A stretch of DNA of 64,000 nt from Candidatus Latescibacterota bacterium (GTDB taxonomy: Bacteria > Latescibacterota > UBA2968). The DNA lies in contig JAJDYX010000051.1 in assembly GCA_022824945.1 (NCBI GenBank), positions 1 through 64,000 on the forward strand, written 5' to 3'. This document shows, piece by piece, positions 34,853 to 42,740 of this stretch. The notes beneath the pieces were generated by a model. The model was not told the origin of the DNA. It did no database searches and saw nothing but the letters and a program-made list of their open reading frames with translations. The position numbers were made by a program, and so were the translations under genes. How positions within the stretch are numbered: position 1 is the stretch's first letter; the number at the start of each line of letters is the position of its first letter.

Positions 34853-35307
34853 TTGAGATTCGTCAGGGGCGACGAGAAGATGCACCCTATATCGTGGATT
34901 TTCAAATCCGAATGGCAAAAGAAGCAGAAGATCTTTCACTGGATCGACCAACCGTTGAAAAAGGCGTACAGGCCGTCTTTGATGACCCACACAAAGGGGC
35001 GTATTGGATTGCTGAATTAGACGGTATAGTCGCTGGCTGCTTGCTCACCGTCCCTGAATGGAGTGACTGGCGCAACGGAACAGTCTTGTGGATCCACTCG
35101 GTCTATGTGATACCCAACGCACGGCGACGCGGTATTTTTCGGATGATGTATGAAAACTTAAAAACCACAGTCGAACAATCTGCCGACCTGCGCGGACTCA
35201 GGCTATATGTCGAGCGGAAAAACGAACGCGCGCAAAAAACTTATAGCGCAATGGGAATGGATGGCAACCACTACAAATTGTTTGAGTGGATGAGGGAAGG
35301 ATGGTAA
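34849..35307 (+). CDS. GNAT family acetyltransferase
   Basis: A 152-aa protein starting at ATG 34849, which shares ATGA with the preceding stop, so translation is coupled. An upstream in-frame ATG (34834) is inside the RraA-like gene. GNAT features: IEIRQGRREDAPYI at the N-terminus, the beta4 strand LWIHSVYVIPNARRRGIFRMMYE carrying the acetyl-CoA loop R-R-x-G-I, and LRLYVERKNERAQKTYSAMGM. The substrate is unknown. It converges with the beta-barrel gene 3 bp away. Confidence 0.88.
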   Translation: MIEIRQGRREDAPYIVDFQIRMAKEAEDLSLDRPTVEKGVQAVFDDPHKGAYWIAELDGIVAGCLLTVPEWSDWRNGTVLWIHSVYVIPNARRRGIFRMMYENLKTTVEQSADLRGLRLYVERKNERAQKTYSAMGMDGNHYKLFEWMREGW

Positions 35308-35309
35308 AA

Positions 35310-36110
35310 TCAAAATTTTCCAAAATACGCAATGCGAAGTTCCCGGTCGGGATGTGGATTTTGCGTGCCATTGCGGAAAATATTCTTCAAATCAAATTCC
35401 AGAGCAAATGCCTCGGACAGCGTCCATCTGATACCGGCATTTAAAAATCCCTTTCCAGAACCCAGGCTATTGTCCGAATTATCGTTCAACCCAAAATCGT
35501 ATTCCGCCACAGCCACCACATATTTCCCAAGCCCTGTATCTACCCCGATATAACCCGTAAAATCGCTATCGTCATCGCCGTCTTCAAAACTTCGGTTCGC
35601 GCCAACGTGGAGACCCGTATGCCCCAAAGGCAACTTGAAATTTTTACTGGCAACGACATAAACACCCTTGGACTTGCGGGTATAGCGCTTCAACTCATCA
35701 TCGAACATCCCGTATCCCTGCGATGTATAACCCACTGCCAGAGCCGGAATTTTATATCCCTCTTCAATCACCCGCACGCGGCCTGAAAACTCAATCCGCG
35801 GGTTTAATTTTATCTCCTCGTTGCCCAAAAGATCACTACCGCCAAAAGACACCCCAACCATACCCCGGCTGAACAGGCCGACCGATACACCGCCCAAAAT
35901 GCCATCGCTGCCATAAAACCGAAGATCCAACCCCAAACCGCGACTGGGCAACAAACCCGCCGTGGGAGCTTCAACCAATTGCCGCGGCTGTAAGTCTTGC
36001 TGTGCCCAAACCGGTGCAAATGCCATAAAGTAAACACACATGGCAAGTAGTGTACAACCTCGTCCTGGCCGGAGCCAAATAGGTCTGCAATTATATTCTC
36101 TTTGTAACAC
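35310..36110 (-). CDS. Outer-membrane beta-barrel protein (YjbH-like)
   Basis: A 266-aa protein from GTG 36110 (GGGAGGG upstream at good distance). Signal peptide: hydrophobic core TLLAMCVYFMAFAPVWA. The mature part alternates in beta-strand fashion (GLGLDLRFYGSDGI, GMVGVSFGGSDLLG, KGVYVVASKNFKLPLG, YVVAVAEYDFGLND, NAGIRWTLSEAFALEF) and ends in an aromatic residue (FGKF), as barrels do. It looks like the second half of YjbH/GfcD-type proteins. Function unknown. It follows tsaE with a 30-bp gap. Confidence 0.72.
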   Translation of the reverse strand: MLQREYNCRPIWLRPGRGCTLLAMCVYFMAFAPVWAQQDLQPRQLVEAPTAGLLPSRGLGLDLRFYGSDGILGGVSVGLFSRGMVGVSFGGSDLLGNEEIKLNPRIEFSGRVRVIEEGYKIPALAVGYTSQGYGMFDDELKRYTRKSKGVYVVASKNFKLPLGHTGLHVGANRSFEDGDDDSDFTGYIGVDTGLGKYVVAVAEYDFGLNDNSDNSLGSGKGFLNAGIRWTLSEAFALEFDLKNIFRNGTQNPHPDRELRIAYFGKF

Positions 36111-36140
36111 GTCACGCCCTCCCGATCTGACCGAATGGAG

Positions 36141-36596
36141 CTACGATTCAATCGTCAGGTTCCGAACCATCTCTCCCGCATGGGCAAAATGCACATCAAT
36201 TGCCTGGTCGGGAATCAAATCGCCCCCCAAATCTGCCCATTCAATCAAACACACACCCTCGCCGTAAAATAAATCATCACACCCGATCTCATAGAGTTCG
36301 TCGGGACTGCCCAACCGATAAAGATCAAAATGATACACCGGCATAGGCTTTCCATCGGGCGAAACCCCCTCGTATTCATTGACGATCACAAAAGTTGGAC
36401 TCGTCACATAATCGGTCACATTCAAACCCGCGCAAACACCCTGTACAAAACAGGTTTTGCCACTACCCAAATCTCCTGTAAGAGCAACGCAATCGCCCGG
36501 CTCGAGCCGTGCCGCGAGATCGCGTCCAAAACGATGTGTTTGATCGGGTGACGAAGACACCTGTGTAATCGTTCTATGTGACATAGTGCCAATCAT
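36141..36596 (-). CDS. tsaE: TsaE, tRNA t6A biosynthesis ATPase
   Basis: A 151-aa P-loop protein. ATG 36596 overlaps the PorX-like stop (ATGA), which suggests coupling. An in-frame Met at 36584 is an alternative. Walker A is ALTGDLGSGKTCFVQG, followed by TSPTFVIVNEYE (switch-like Thr) and the Walker B-like HFDLYRL. TsaE acts with TsaB, TsaC and TsaD to put threonylcarbamoyl on A37 of ANN-decoding tRNAs. The other tsa genes are not in the window. Confidence 0.93.
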   Translation of the reverse strand: MIGTMSHRTITQVSSSPDQTHRFGRDLAARLEPGDCVALTGDLGSGKTCFVQGVCAGLNVTDYVTSPTFVIVNEYEGVSPDGKPMPVYHFDLYRLGSPDELYEIGCDDLFYGEGVCLIEWADLGGDLIPDQAIDVHFAHAGEMVRNLTIES

Positions 36597-38167
36597 TTCC
36601 CGCGCATAATCGCAACCGGCAAAATACACTCTTCGAGGGAAATTCCCCCGTGTTGAAAACTATTGGCGTATTTGGCCTGGTACTCATTGAAATTGGTGGG
36701 ATACACAAAAAAGTAATCTTCCCTACAAATAATGTAATTGGTCCCTTGCCCCACACTCGGCAGACCAAAAGCCTCGGGATCTCGAATATGCATCGCATGG
36801 CGGTTATCGCATCGCAAATTTTTGCCGTATTTAAAACGAATCCCCGTCGAAGTATCCCGGTTGCCATAAGCCAGAGAAGCCCGCGCACTCAGCATACAGC
36901 CGTGATCTGTCGTCAACACCACCGTCGAGTCGGTCTCGGACAGCTTGCGCAACATCTCAAAAAGAGAAGAATGCGAGAACCAGGACCGCGTCAAAGACCG
37001 ATAAGCAGGCTCATTGGGCGCCATTTCTTGCAACAATTCGGATTCGGAACGGCCGTGCGTGAGCATATCCAGAAAATTTACCACAACTGCCATAAGCGGA
37101 AAAGACCGGTACGAATGCACCTTCTTCGCCAGCCGGTTGCCCTCTGCAATATCCAATATTTTGATGTAGCGCGTATCCAAATCCAATTTTGGATCAATTT
37201 CTGCGAGTTGTTGATCGAGCAATTGGTGTTCGTGTCGGTTGCGACTCATGTCGTCGTCACGCGCGACTTGCCACTCATCTGGATACAAAACCGCGAGGTC
37301 AATGGGAAAAAGGCCGCTAAAAATGGCATTCCGAGAATACGGCGTCGCAGTGGGCAAAATAGAGTAATGGTAGTGTTGCTCAATATCAAAAATATCGGAC
37401 AACAACGGCAAAATGGCAAGCCAGTGATCCAATCGCATACAATCGACCACGACAAAAAACACCTGTTGCCCATCTTGCACACAGGGCGCGACAAATTCGG
37501 ATACAATATCCACAGAAAGCGTGGGTGAATCCTCTTCATCTTGCACCCACTGGCTGTAATTGTCCTCTACAAACTTGCCAAATCCCAAATTGCAGGCGCG
37601 GCGCAAATCGTCGTGCATGGTGCGCAATCCCGGATCGTAAAAGCGGTCCAATTCCAAATCCCATTCAGACAGGCGCACATGAAGATCAATCCAATCTCGC
37701 CATGACTCCGCCAATATGAGAGATTCGCGCAACCTGTTGGATGCAGCCGCATAGTCCAGACCCATGCGGTCTTTTTGAATTTGACGCGTGTCGAGCAATT
37801 TTTTGCACGCCAGCAAAATCTGACTCGGATTCACGGGCTTGGTCAAATAGTCGTCAATCCGCTGTCCAATAGCCTGTTCCATCAATCGTTCTTCTTCGTT
37901 TTTCGTAATCATAATAACCGGAATATGCGGATTGATATCCTTAATCGCCGCCAGGGTTGACAACCCATCTCGTCCAGCCATCATCTCATCGAGCAATACC
38001 GCATCAAATCCGCGCTTCTGAACCATGGCAATAGCATCGTCTCCATTGGTCACAGGAGTTATATCATATCCTCGATCTTTGAGAAAAATTTGATGGGGTC
38101 GCAACAAATCGATCTCGTCATCTGCCCACAAAATCTGCTTGGCTTCTTGCGTTTGATTCACATGCAC
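36593..38167 (-). CDS. porX: PorX-like response regulator with PglZ-type phosphatase domain
   Basis: A 524-aa protein. REC domain (1-125) with acidic pair D16-D17, phosphoacceptor Asp60 in VLLDEMM, and TKPVNP. A helical linker follows, then from about 210 a PglZ/alkaline-phosphatase-superfamily domain: FFVVVDCMRLDHW, PTATPYSRNAIFSG (nucleophile Thr region), HSYRSFPLMAVVVNFLDMLTHG, TVVLTTDHGCML, and a late His region. This layout and length match PorX, which with PorY controls Type IX secretion in Bacteroidota. Its partner kinase lies 23 bp upstream. In this organism the output is not known. Confidence 0.9.
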   Translation of the reverse strand: MHVNQTQEAKQILWADDEIDLLRPHQIFLKDRGYDITPVTNGDDAIAMVQKRGFDAVLLDEMMAGRDGLSTLAAIKDINPHIPVIMITKNEEERLMEQAIGQRIDDYLTKPVNPSQILLACKKLLDTRQIQKDRMGLDYAAASNRLRESLILAESWRDWIDLHVRLSEWDLELDRFYDPGLRTMHDDLRRACNLGFGKFVEDNYSQWVQDEEDSPTLSVDIVSEFVAPCVQDGQQVFFVVVDCMRLDHWLAILPLLSDIFDIEQHYHYSILPTATPYSRNAIFSGLFPIDLAVLYPDEWQVARDDDMSRNRHEHQLLDQQLAEIDPKLDLDTRYIKILDIAEGNRLAKKVHSYRSFPLMAVVVNFLDMLTHGRSESELLQEMAPNEPAYRSLTRSWFSHSSLFEMLRKLSETDSTVVLTTDHGCMLSARASLAYGNRDTSTGIRFKYGKNLRCDNRHAMHIRDPEAFGLPSVGQGTNYIICREDYFFVYPTNFNEYQAKYANSFQHGGISLEECILPVAIMRGK

Positions 38168-38190
38168 CTCTTTTGTTAATTGATAAAGGA

Positions 38191-39498
38191 TTATGAGTTA
38201 TCTATATCTGCCGGAGACAAAGGCAGCAAGACGACAAATGTCGTGCCCTGATCTGGCACACTTTCTTTGATATATACTTTTCCGCTGTGATAGTCTTCCA
38301 CAATGCGTTTCACAAATGCCAGACCGAGTCCCCACCCGCGTTTCTTGGTGCTGGTACCCGGCAAAAAAACCTGCTTTAACATATGCGAAGGCATGCCCTT
38401 TCCCGTATCGCGCACCTCAATAACCACCCGATGTTCCTCCAGGCGCGACGATACATCAATGCGGCCCCCTCTCCCCTCCATTGCATCGGCGGCATTCCTG
38501 AAAAGATTTTCAAACGCCCATCCCAAAAGTTCCCGGTTGAGCGGAACAACCGGCACATCGTCCAGTTCCTCTACAATTTGCACATTCTCCGGCAAGCGCG
38601 CGCGCAGATAACCCGCTGTTTCAGCCACCACATCGCGCACCTGTTCCAATCGCAATTCGGGCGTAGAACCAATCAGACTAAAACGAGAAGCAATCTTATC
38701 CAACCGACTCGTATCCCGATCCATTTCTCCCAGAATACTTTTCAGCCTCTGACTACTCTTTTTATCACCCTCTGCATCCAACTCGTCCCTCAACAACGCC
38801 AACCAACCGTACAGTGAAGACAGCGGCGTACCCAACTGATGGGCTGTTTCTCGTGCCATCCCCACCCAGATAGAACGCTGTTCTCTATTCTTAATATACC
38901 GAAATCCGAGATATCCGCCCCCAGTAAATACGATTGTCACCCCAAAAGCGACCCAGGGCAACCAGTTCAAACGCTTCTCCAGCGCGGATGCTCCCCAGTG
39001 TAAATACCAGATTTCCGGTTTCTTGTTGACGGGTTTATTATCCGGGCCCCATTCTGTCCCAGGCCACTCAAACGGCAACGGGTCATTTTCTTGATCGAGC
39101 GCGTAAGCCTTGTCCATCACCTTGCCCTGAGTTTCCGGACTGTGGTCATCAAAGGGAATATCTATCGCTTTCCAGTATCGGGGAAGACCCTGTTCGTCTG
39201 TGATTACGACCGGAAAATTGGGATTTTGGACAGTATCAAAAATGACATCCTTATAAAATCCCTTAACCTCAATGGTGTCCAACGTAGCCACACCATGCAT
39301 AAAAGCGTAAAACTCTCCCATACGCCTGGCTTCTTGCCGCATGGGTTGCACCACGTAAAGCTGGGTATAAATGAGGAATACAATGACAATAATAACCGCC
39401 AAAAGAAAAAAATAAGCCGTTAAAAAACTCTGGCTGGACAGGCGTAAGCGCAGGGTCCTGAGCTTGTCGTTGATCATGTTTTGATTTGTTAACTGCAT
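38191..39498 (-). CDS. Sensor histidine kinase (PorY-like)
   Basis: A 435-aa kinase from ATG 39498 (GGAGGAA upstream). TM1 is about residues 27-46 (AYFFLLAVIIVIVFLIY). A sensor domain of about 140 residues follows, then TM2 (VAFGVTIVFTGGGYLGF). The HisKA box has MARETAHQLGTPLSS with His220. HATPase motifs: ENLFRNAADAM (N box), DTGKGM (G1), WGLGLAFVKRIV (G2). It lies just before the PorX-like gene in the same transcript, so it most likely phosphorylates it. The sensed signal is unknown. Confidence 0.9.
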   Translation of the reverse strand: MQLTNQNMINDKLRTLRLRLSSQSFLTAYFFLLAVIIVIVFLIYTQLYVVQPMRQEARRMGEFYAFMHGVATLDTIEVKGFYKDVIFDTVQNPNFPVVITDEQGLPRYWKAIDIPFDDHSPETQGKVMDKAYALDQENDPLPFEWPGTEWGPDNKPVNKKPEIWYLHWGASALEKRLNWLPWVAFGVTIVFTGGGYLGFRYIKNREQRSIWVGMARETAHQLGTPLSSLYGWLALLRDELDAEGDKKSSQRLKSILGEMDRDTSRLDKIASRFSLIGSTPELRLEQVRDVVAETAGYLRARLPENVQIVEELDDVPVVPLNRELLGWAFENLFRNAADAMEGRGGRIDVSSRLEEHRVVIEVRDTGKGMPSHMLKQVFLPGTSTKKRGWGLGLAFVKRIVEDYHSGKVYIKESVPDQGTTFVVLLPLSPADIDNS

Positions 39499-39596
39499 TC
39501 GTTCCTCCGTCTGGTGGTCCTTTCCCTCATCCAAAACGCCCGACACTCTTTTGAGTTCCCAGTCAAAACCAAAGTCTCAAAATCCTGCATTAAAAA

Positions 39597-39632
39597 TAAA
39601 AAACGTCTTGAAATGAACAAAGACGTTTTTTA
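39597..39632. terminator. Isolated 13-bp terminator-like palindrome
   Basis: TAAAAAACGTCTT (39597-39609) and AAGACGTTTTTTA (39620-39632) pair perfectly around a 10-nt loop. A-rich and T-rich flanks would allow termination on either strand. Both neighbouring genes are transcribed away from this spot, so no known transcript needs it. It may mark the end of an unannotated small RNA. Confidence 0.6.
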
Positions 39633-39673
39633 TAGCAAGCAAATTCTGAGTTGGACGACATGGGAAAAACGGG

Positions 39674-39702
39674 TTGCAAAAGTACGAGACATTTTATATG
39701 TT
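39674..39702 (+). promoter_or_regulatory. Probable rpsU promoter
   Basis: TTGCAA (39674-39679), 17-bp spacer, TATGTT (39697-39702), 60 bp before the S21 start. Confidence 0.5.
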
Positions 39703-39761
39703 ATATTTAAATCCGTTTTGATAATTCATCACATTCTCCAAAGAAAGGGGTGAGTCCCGGC

Positions 39762-39959
39762 ATGCCTGGTGTCCTCGTACGTGACGACGAGCCGTTCGAA
39801 AGAGCACTCAAACGGTTCAAAAAGGCCTGCGAAAAAGCCGGTGTTATTTCCGACATGAAGAAAAATCAACACTTTGAAAAACCAAGTGAACGTCGGAAAC
39901 GCAAAATTGCCGCAGCAAGACGCAAGCGGATCAAATTGGACCAGCAATACACCCGCTAA
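39762..39959 (+). CDS. rpsU: 30S ribosomal protein S21
   Basis: A 65-aa basic protein. ATG 39762 is chosen because S21 proteins begin MPGVxVR and because GGGGTGAG lies just upstream. A GTG at 39750 is an alternative. Sequence landmarks are DEPFERALKRFKKACEKAG and the RRKRKIAAARRKR tail. S21 binds near the anti-Shine-Dalgarno end of 16S rRNA and helps initiation. It heads the rpsU-cvpA-ispG-dnaG block, a variant of the rpsU-dnaG-rpoD operon, but a strong terminator follows it directly. Confidence 0.95.
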   Translation: MPGVLVRDDEPFERALKRFKKACEKAGVISDMKKNQHFEKPSERRKRKIAAARRKRIKLDQQYTR

Positions 39960-39981
39960 GTCTTTCGCAATTATTTGAATT

Positions 39982-40019
39982 AAGCGATAATCACTCAGGG
40001 TGGCTATCGCTTTTTTTTT
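39982..40019 (+). terminator. Terminator after rpsU
   Basis: AAGCGATA (39982-39989) and TATCGCTT (40005-40012), 15-nt loop, then a nine-T run. It lies 23 bp after rpsU. Confidence 0.8.
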
Positions 40020-40043
40020 ATCCATTCCCATTTTGCACTTCAA

Positions 40044-40652
40044 ATGAACATCGTCGATCTCATTTTTGCCCTCGGCCTCTTCTGGTTCGCTCGAAAAGGA
40101 TGGCAAATTGGACTGGTACAAAGCCTCATCATGCTACTCAGCGTGATATTGGCTTATGGTTTTGCCCTCACTTATGGCGAAACAACAGCACGCGCTTTGT
40201 TCGATACAACAGAAGACCTCGGCACGGGCACCGCGCTAATCGGGTTCTTTGTGGTATTTGCGGCCGTCCTGGCCGCCTGCTATTTTCTCGGACGCACCCT
40301 TCACGGAATGCTGCGTCAATCGCCCCTCGGCGCGATTGACGCATTTGGTGGCATTGCCCTGGGATTGGCTCAAGGCGCATTGATTTTGGGTCTGATCGCC
40401 ATATTTTTACATGCAAAGCCCATCCATAGCCGCGTGCCCGAATTCATCGACAATTCTGCCTTAGGCGCACCGCTTCAAAAATCCGCTCGGGTGATTGCGG
40501 ATGGTGTACAGGCCATGTTTCCCAACGTAAAAACCCTGCTCGAAGCACTGGGCATTCAGATCGAACAAAAGCCTCCTCTAATTGAAAAGCTCAACGAAGA
40601 AGCCGGTAAAGCGCGAAAAAAAATCAACGAAATGCTTGAGGAATCTAAGTAG
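40044..40652 (+). CDS. CvpA family membrane protein
   Basis: A 202-aa protein with about four membrane spans: IVDLIFALGLFWFARKGWQIGL (the CvpA start, with the conserved RKG-x-x-x-G), SLIMLLSVILAYGFALTYG, TALIGFFVVFAAVLAACYFLG, and AFGGIALGLAQGALILGLIAIF. The C-terminus is a charged helix. CvpA proteins link to purine pathway or colicin V export in E. coli, and their core job is not settled. It follows the rpsU terminator and is followed by a palindromic element before ispG. Confidence 0.85.
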   Translation: MNIVDLIFALGLFWFARKGWQIGLVQSLIMLLSVILAYGFALTYGETTARALFDTTEDLGTGTALIGFFVVFAAVLAACYFLGRTLHGMLRQSPLGAIDAFGGIALGLAQGALILGLIAIFLHAKPIHSRVPEFIDNSALGAPLQKSARVIADGVQAMFPNVKTLLEALGIQIEQKPPLIEKLNEEAGKARKKINEMLEESK

Positions 40653-40712
40653 GAGCGGGTTGAACTGGTCTGAGAAACGACCAGTTGTACATCGCTCGAA
40701 ACCCGCCCCTAC
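40649..40712 (+). repeat. Interspersed palindromic element, copy 2
   Basis: Outer arms GTAGGAGCGGGTT (40649-40661) and AACCCGCCCCTAC (40700-40712) with one mismatch, inner perfect arms AACTGGTC (40663-40670) and GACCAGTT (40679-40686). Reverse-oriented copy at 33930-33981. The design fits a small non-autonomous (REPIN- or MITE-like) repeat. Confidence 0.75.
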
Positions 40713-40737
40713 TATCCACCAACCACAGAGACGACCA

Positions 40738-42687
40738 ATGTCCATAACCAGCGACCTGCTCATCTCTCCGGGCAAATACTGCAATTCGCTCACGGAATAC
40801 GCCCGCTTCAAAACCCGCGAAGTCGATATCGGGGGTGTGCCACTCGGCGGCGACAATCCCATCCGCGTGCAATCAATGACCACAACCGATACCATGGATA
40901 CCGATGGCACAGTCGCCCAGTCCATCCGCATGATCCGCGCCGGATGTGAATACGTGCGCATAACAGCACCCAGCCAGAACGAAGCCCGAAACCTCGAAAA
41001 CATCCAAAAAAAACTCAGAGCCGCGGGCTACCACACCCCACTGATAGCCGATATTCACTACACCCCCAATGCCGCGGAAATCGCCGCTCGAATTGTGGAA
41101 AAAGTGCGCGTGAACCCCGGCAATTATGCCGACAAAAAAAAGTTCCAAATCATCGAATACACCGATGCCCAATACGCCGAAGAATTACAGCGCATCCGCG
41201 ACAGATTCGCACCACTGGTCAAAATCTGCAAAGAATACGGCACAGCCATGCGAATTGGCACCAACCACGGATCGCTCTCAGACCGCATTATGAGCAGGTT
41301 TGGCGACACCCCACTCGGCATGGTTGAATCCGCACTCGAATTTGCGCGGATATGCAGTGACCTCGACTATCACGACATCGTATTTTCCATGAAAGCCAGC
41401 AATCCGCAAATTATGGTTCAAGCCTACCGCCTGCTCGTACACAAAATGATGGCCGAAGGCATGAACTATCCGCTCCACCTGGGAGTCACAGAAGCTGGCG
41501 ATGGCGAAGACGGACGCATCAAATCGGCCGTGGGCATAGGCGCGCTGCTCGAAGACGGCCTGGGCGACACCATTCGCGTCTCCCTCACCGAAGAACCCGA
41601 AGCCGAAATCCCCGTGGCGCAAACACTGGTCGCCCGCTATCGCAACCGCAGCGATCACGCGCCAATACCGGAAACTCAAACATCCCATATCGATCCATTT
41701 TCGTACACGCGTCGCGAAACGCGACAGATTGAAAAAATCGGCAAACCGAGTGTCCCTATCGTCATCGCCACCCCACAGGGCACCATCACCCCCGAATCTC
41801 TGCACCCCTTTGGCTATACGTACGATGCGGTGCTCGACAAATGGCACATTGCCGACATGGCCGTTGACTTTATCTACACCGGCAATCGCACCCTCAATTT
41901 TGAACTGCCGGGCACACTTGGCGTCATTCAAAATGCCCGGTCCTGGTCGCCCGCTTCCACCGCATACCCGATTTTTTCTGCGGCTGCATACTTGCAAGCC
42001 AATCACACAGCCGACTGCATCACCTTTATATGTGCCGAACTCGCCGAACTCGACGCACCGCTCATCCGCGCAGTCGAGGACGATCCCCGTGCAGTACTCG
42101 TCCTGCAAACCCACAACACCCACGCCATGCCCGAACTGCGCCGCGCATTCTGCCTGCTTGCAGATTGGCATTGCGATATACCCGTAGTCATCCGCCGAAC
42201 GTATAGCGCAACAATGTACTCAGCCAATGATGCCTTCATGCTCTACGCCGCCACAGACTGCGGTGGACTGCTCGTCGATGGCCTCGGCGATGGCTTGTGG
42301 CTCGAAGCATCCGATCAAATAGACGCCCACACTCTCACCCGAACGGCCTTCGGCATCTTGCAAGCCACGCGCACCCGCATATCCAAAACCGAATACATAT
42401 CCTGCCCTTCGTGTGGACGCACCCTGTTTGACCTGCAGGAAACCACCGCCCTGATTCGCAGCCACACCAACCACCTCAAAGGCGTCAAAATTGGCATTAT
42501 GGGCTGCATTGTCAACGGACCGGGTGAAATGGCCGACGCCGATTACGGTTATGTAGGCAGTGGACCTGGCAAAATCACGCTCTACAAGGGCAAAGACATC
42601 GTCAAACGCAATATCCCCACAGAAGGCGCGGTTGACGAACTGATTGACCTGATACGCGCCGGTGGCGATTGGGTTGATCCAGCTTAA
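40738..42687 (+). CDS. ispG: IspG, long form
   Basis: A 649-aa protein that makes 4-hydroxy-3-methylbut-2-enyl diphosphate in the MEP isoprenoid pathway. The N-terminal TIM barrel has IRVQSMTTTDTMDT and ITAPSQNEARNL. An insert of about 250 residues separates it from the C-terminal 4Fe-4S domain, where CPSCGRTLFD and GIMGCIVNGPGEMADADYGYVG carry three cluster Cys and the conserved Glu. Short IspG proteins are about 370 aa. The long form occurs in Chlamydiae, FCB bacteria and plants. ATG 40738 is taken because it follows the repeat element and starts the domain. The ribosome site is weak. Confidence 0.94.
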   Translation: MSITSDLLISPGKYCNSLTEYARFKTREVDIGGVPLGGDNPIRVQSMTTTDTMDTDGTVAQSIRMIRAGCEYVRITAPSQNEARNLENIQKKLRAAGYHTPLIADIHYTPNAAEIAARIVEKVRVNPGNYADKKKFQIIEYTDAQYAEELQRIRDRFAPLVKICKEYGTAMRIGTNHGSLSDRIMSRFGDTPLGMVESALEFARICSDLDYHDIVFSMKASNPQIMVQAYRLLVHKMMAEGMNYPLHLGVTEAGDGEDGRIKSAVGIGALLEDGLGDTIRVSLTEEPEAEIPVAQTLVARYRNRSDHAPIPETQTSHIDPFSYTRRETRQIEKIGKPSVPIVIATPQGTITPESLHPFGYTYDAVLDKWHIADMAVDFIYTGNRTLNFELPGTLGVIQNARSWSPASTAYPIFSAAAYLQANHTADCITFICAELAELDAPLIRAVEDDPRAVLVLQTHNTHAMPELRRAFCLLADWHCDIPVVIRRTYSATMYSANDAFMLYAATDCGGLLVDGLGDGLWLEASDQIDAHTLTRTAFGILQATRTRISKTEYISCPSCGRTLFDLQETTALIRSHTNHLKGVKIGIMGCIVNGPGEMADADYGYVGSGPGKITLYKGKDIVKRNIPTEGAVDELIDLIRAGGDWVDPA

Positions 42688-42740
42688 AATTAGCTTACAA
42701 CACCTATTTACAGCCTCCCTCTCCCCGGGGAGTTCCTTAC

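Noticed and set aside
36650-37528. A 292-codon plus-strand frame inside the PorX-like gene
   Set aside because: The minus-strand protein carries the PglZ-like motifs in this very stretch.
39514-39753. A 79-codon plus-strand frame before rpsU
   Set aside because: It runs through a perfect palindrome and the rpsU promoter, and reads as low-complexity basic sequence.
41278-42171. A 297-codon minus-strand frame inside ispG
   Set aside because: No motif, and ispG continues through it as the known long form.
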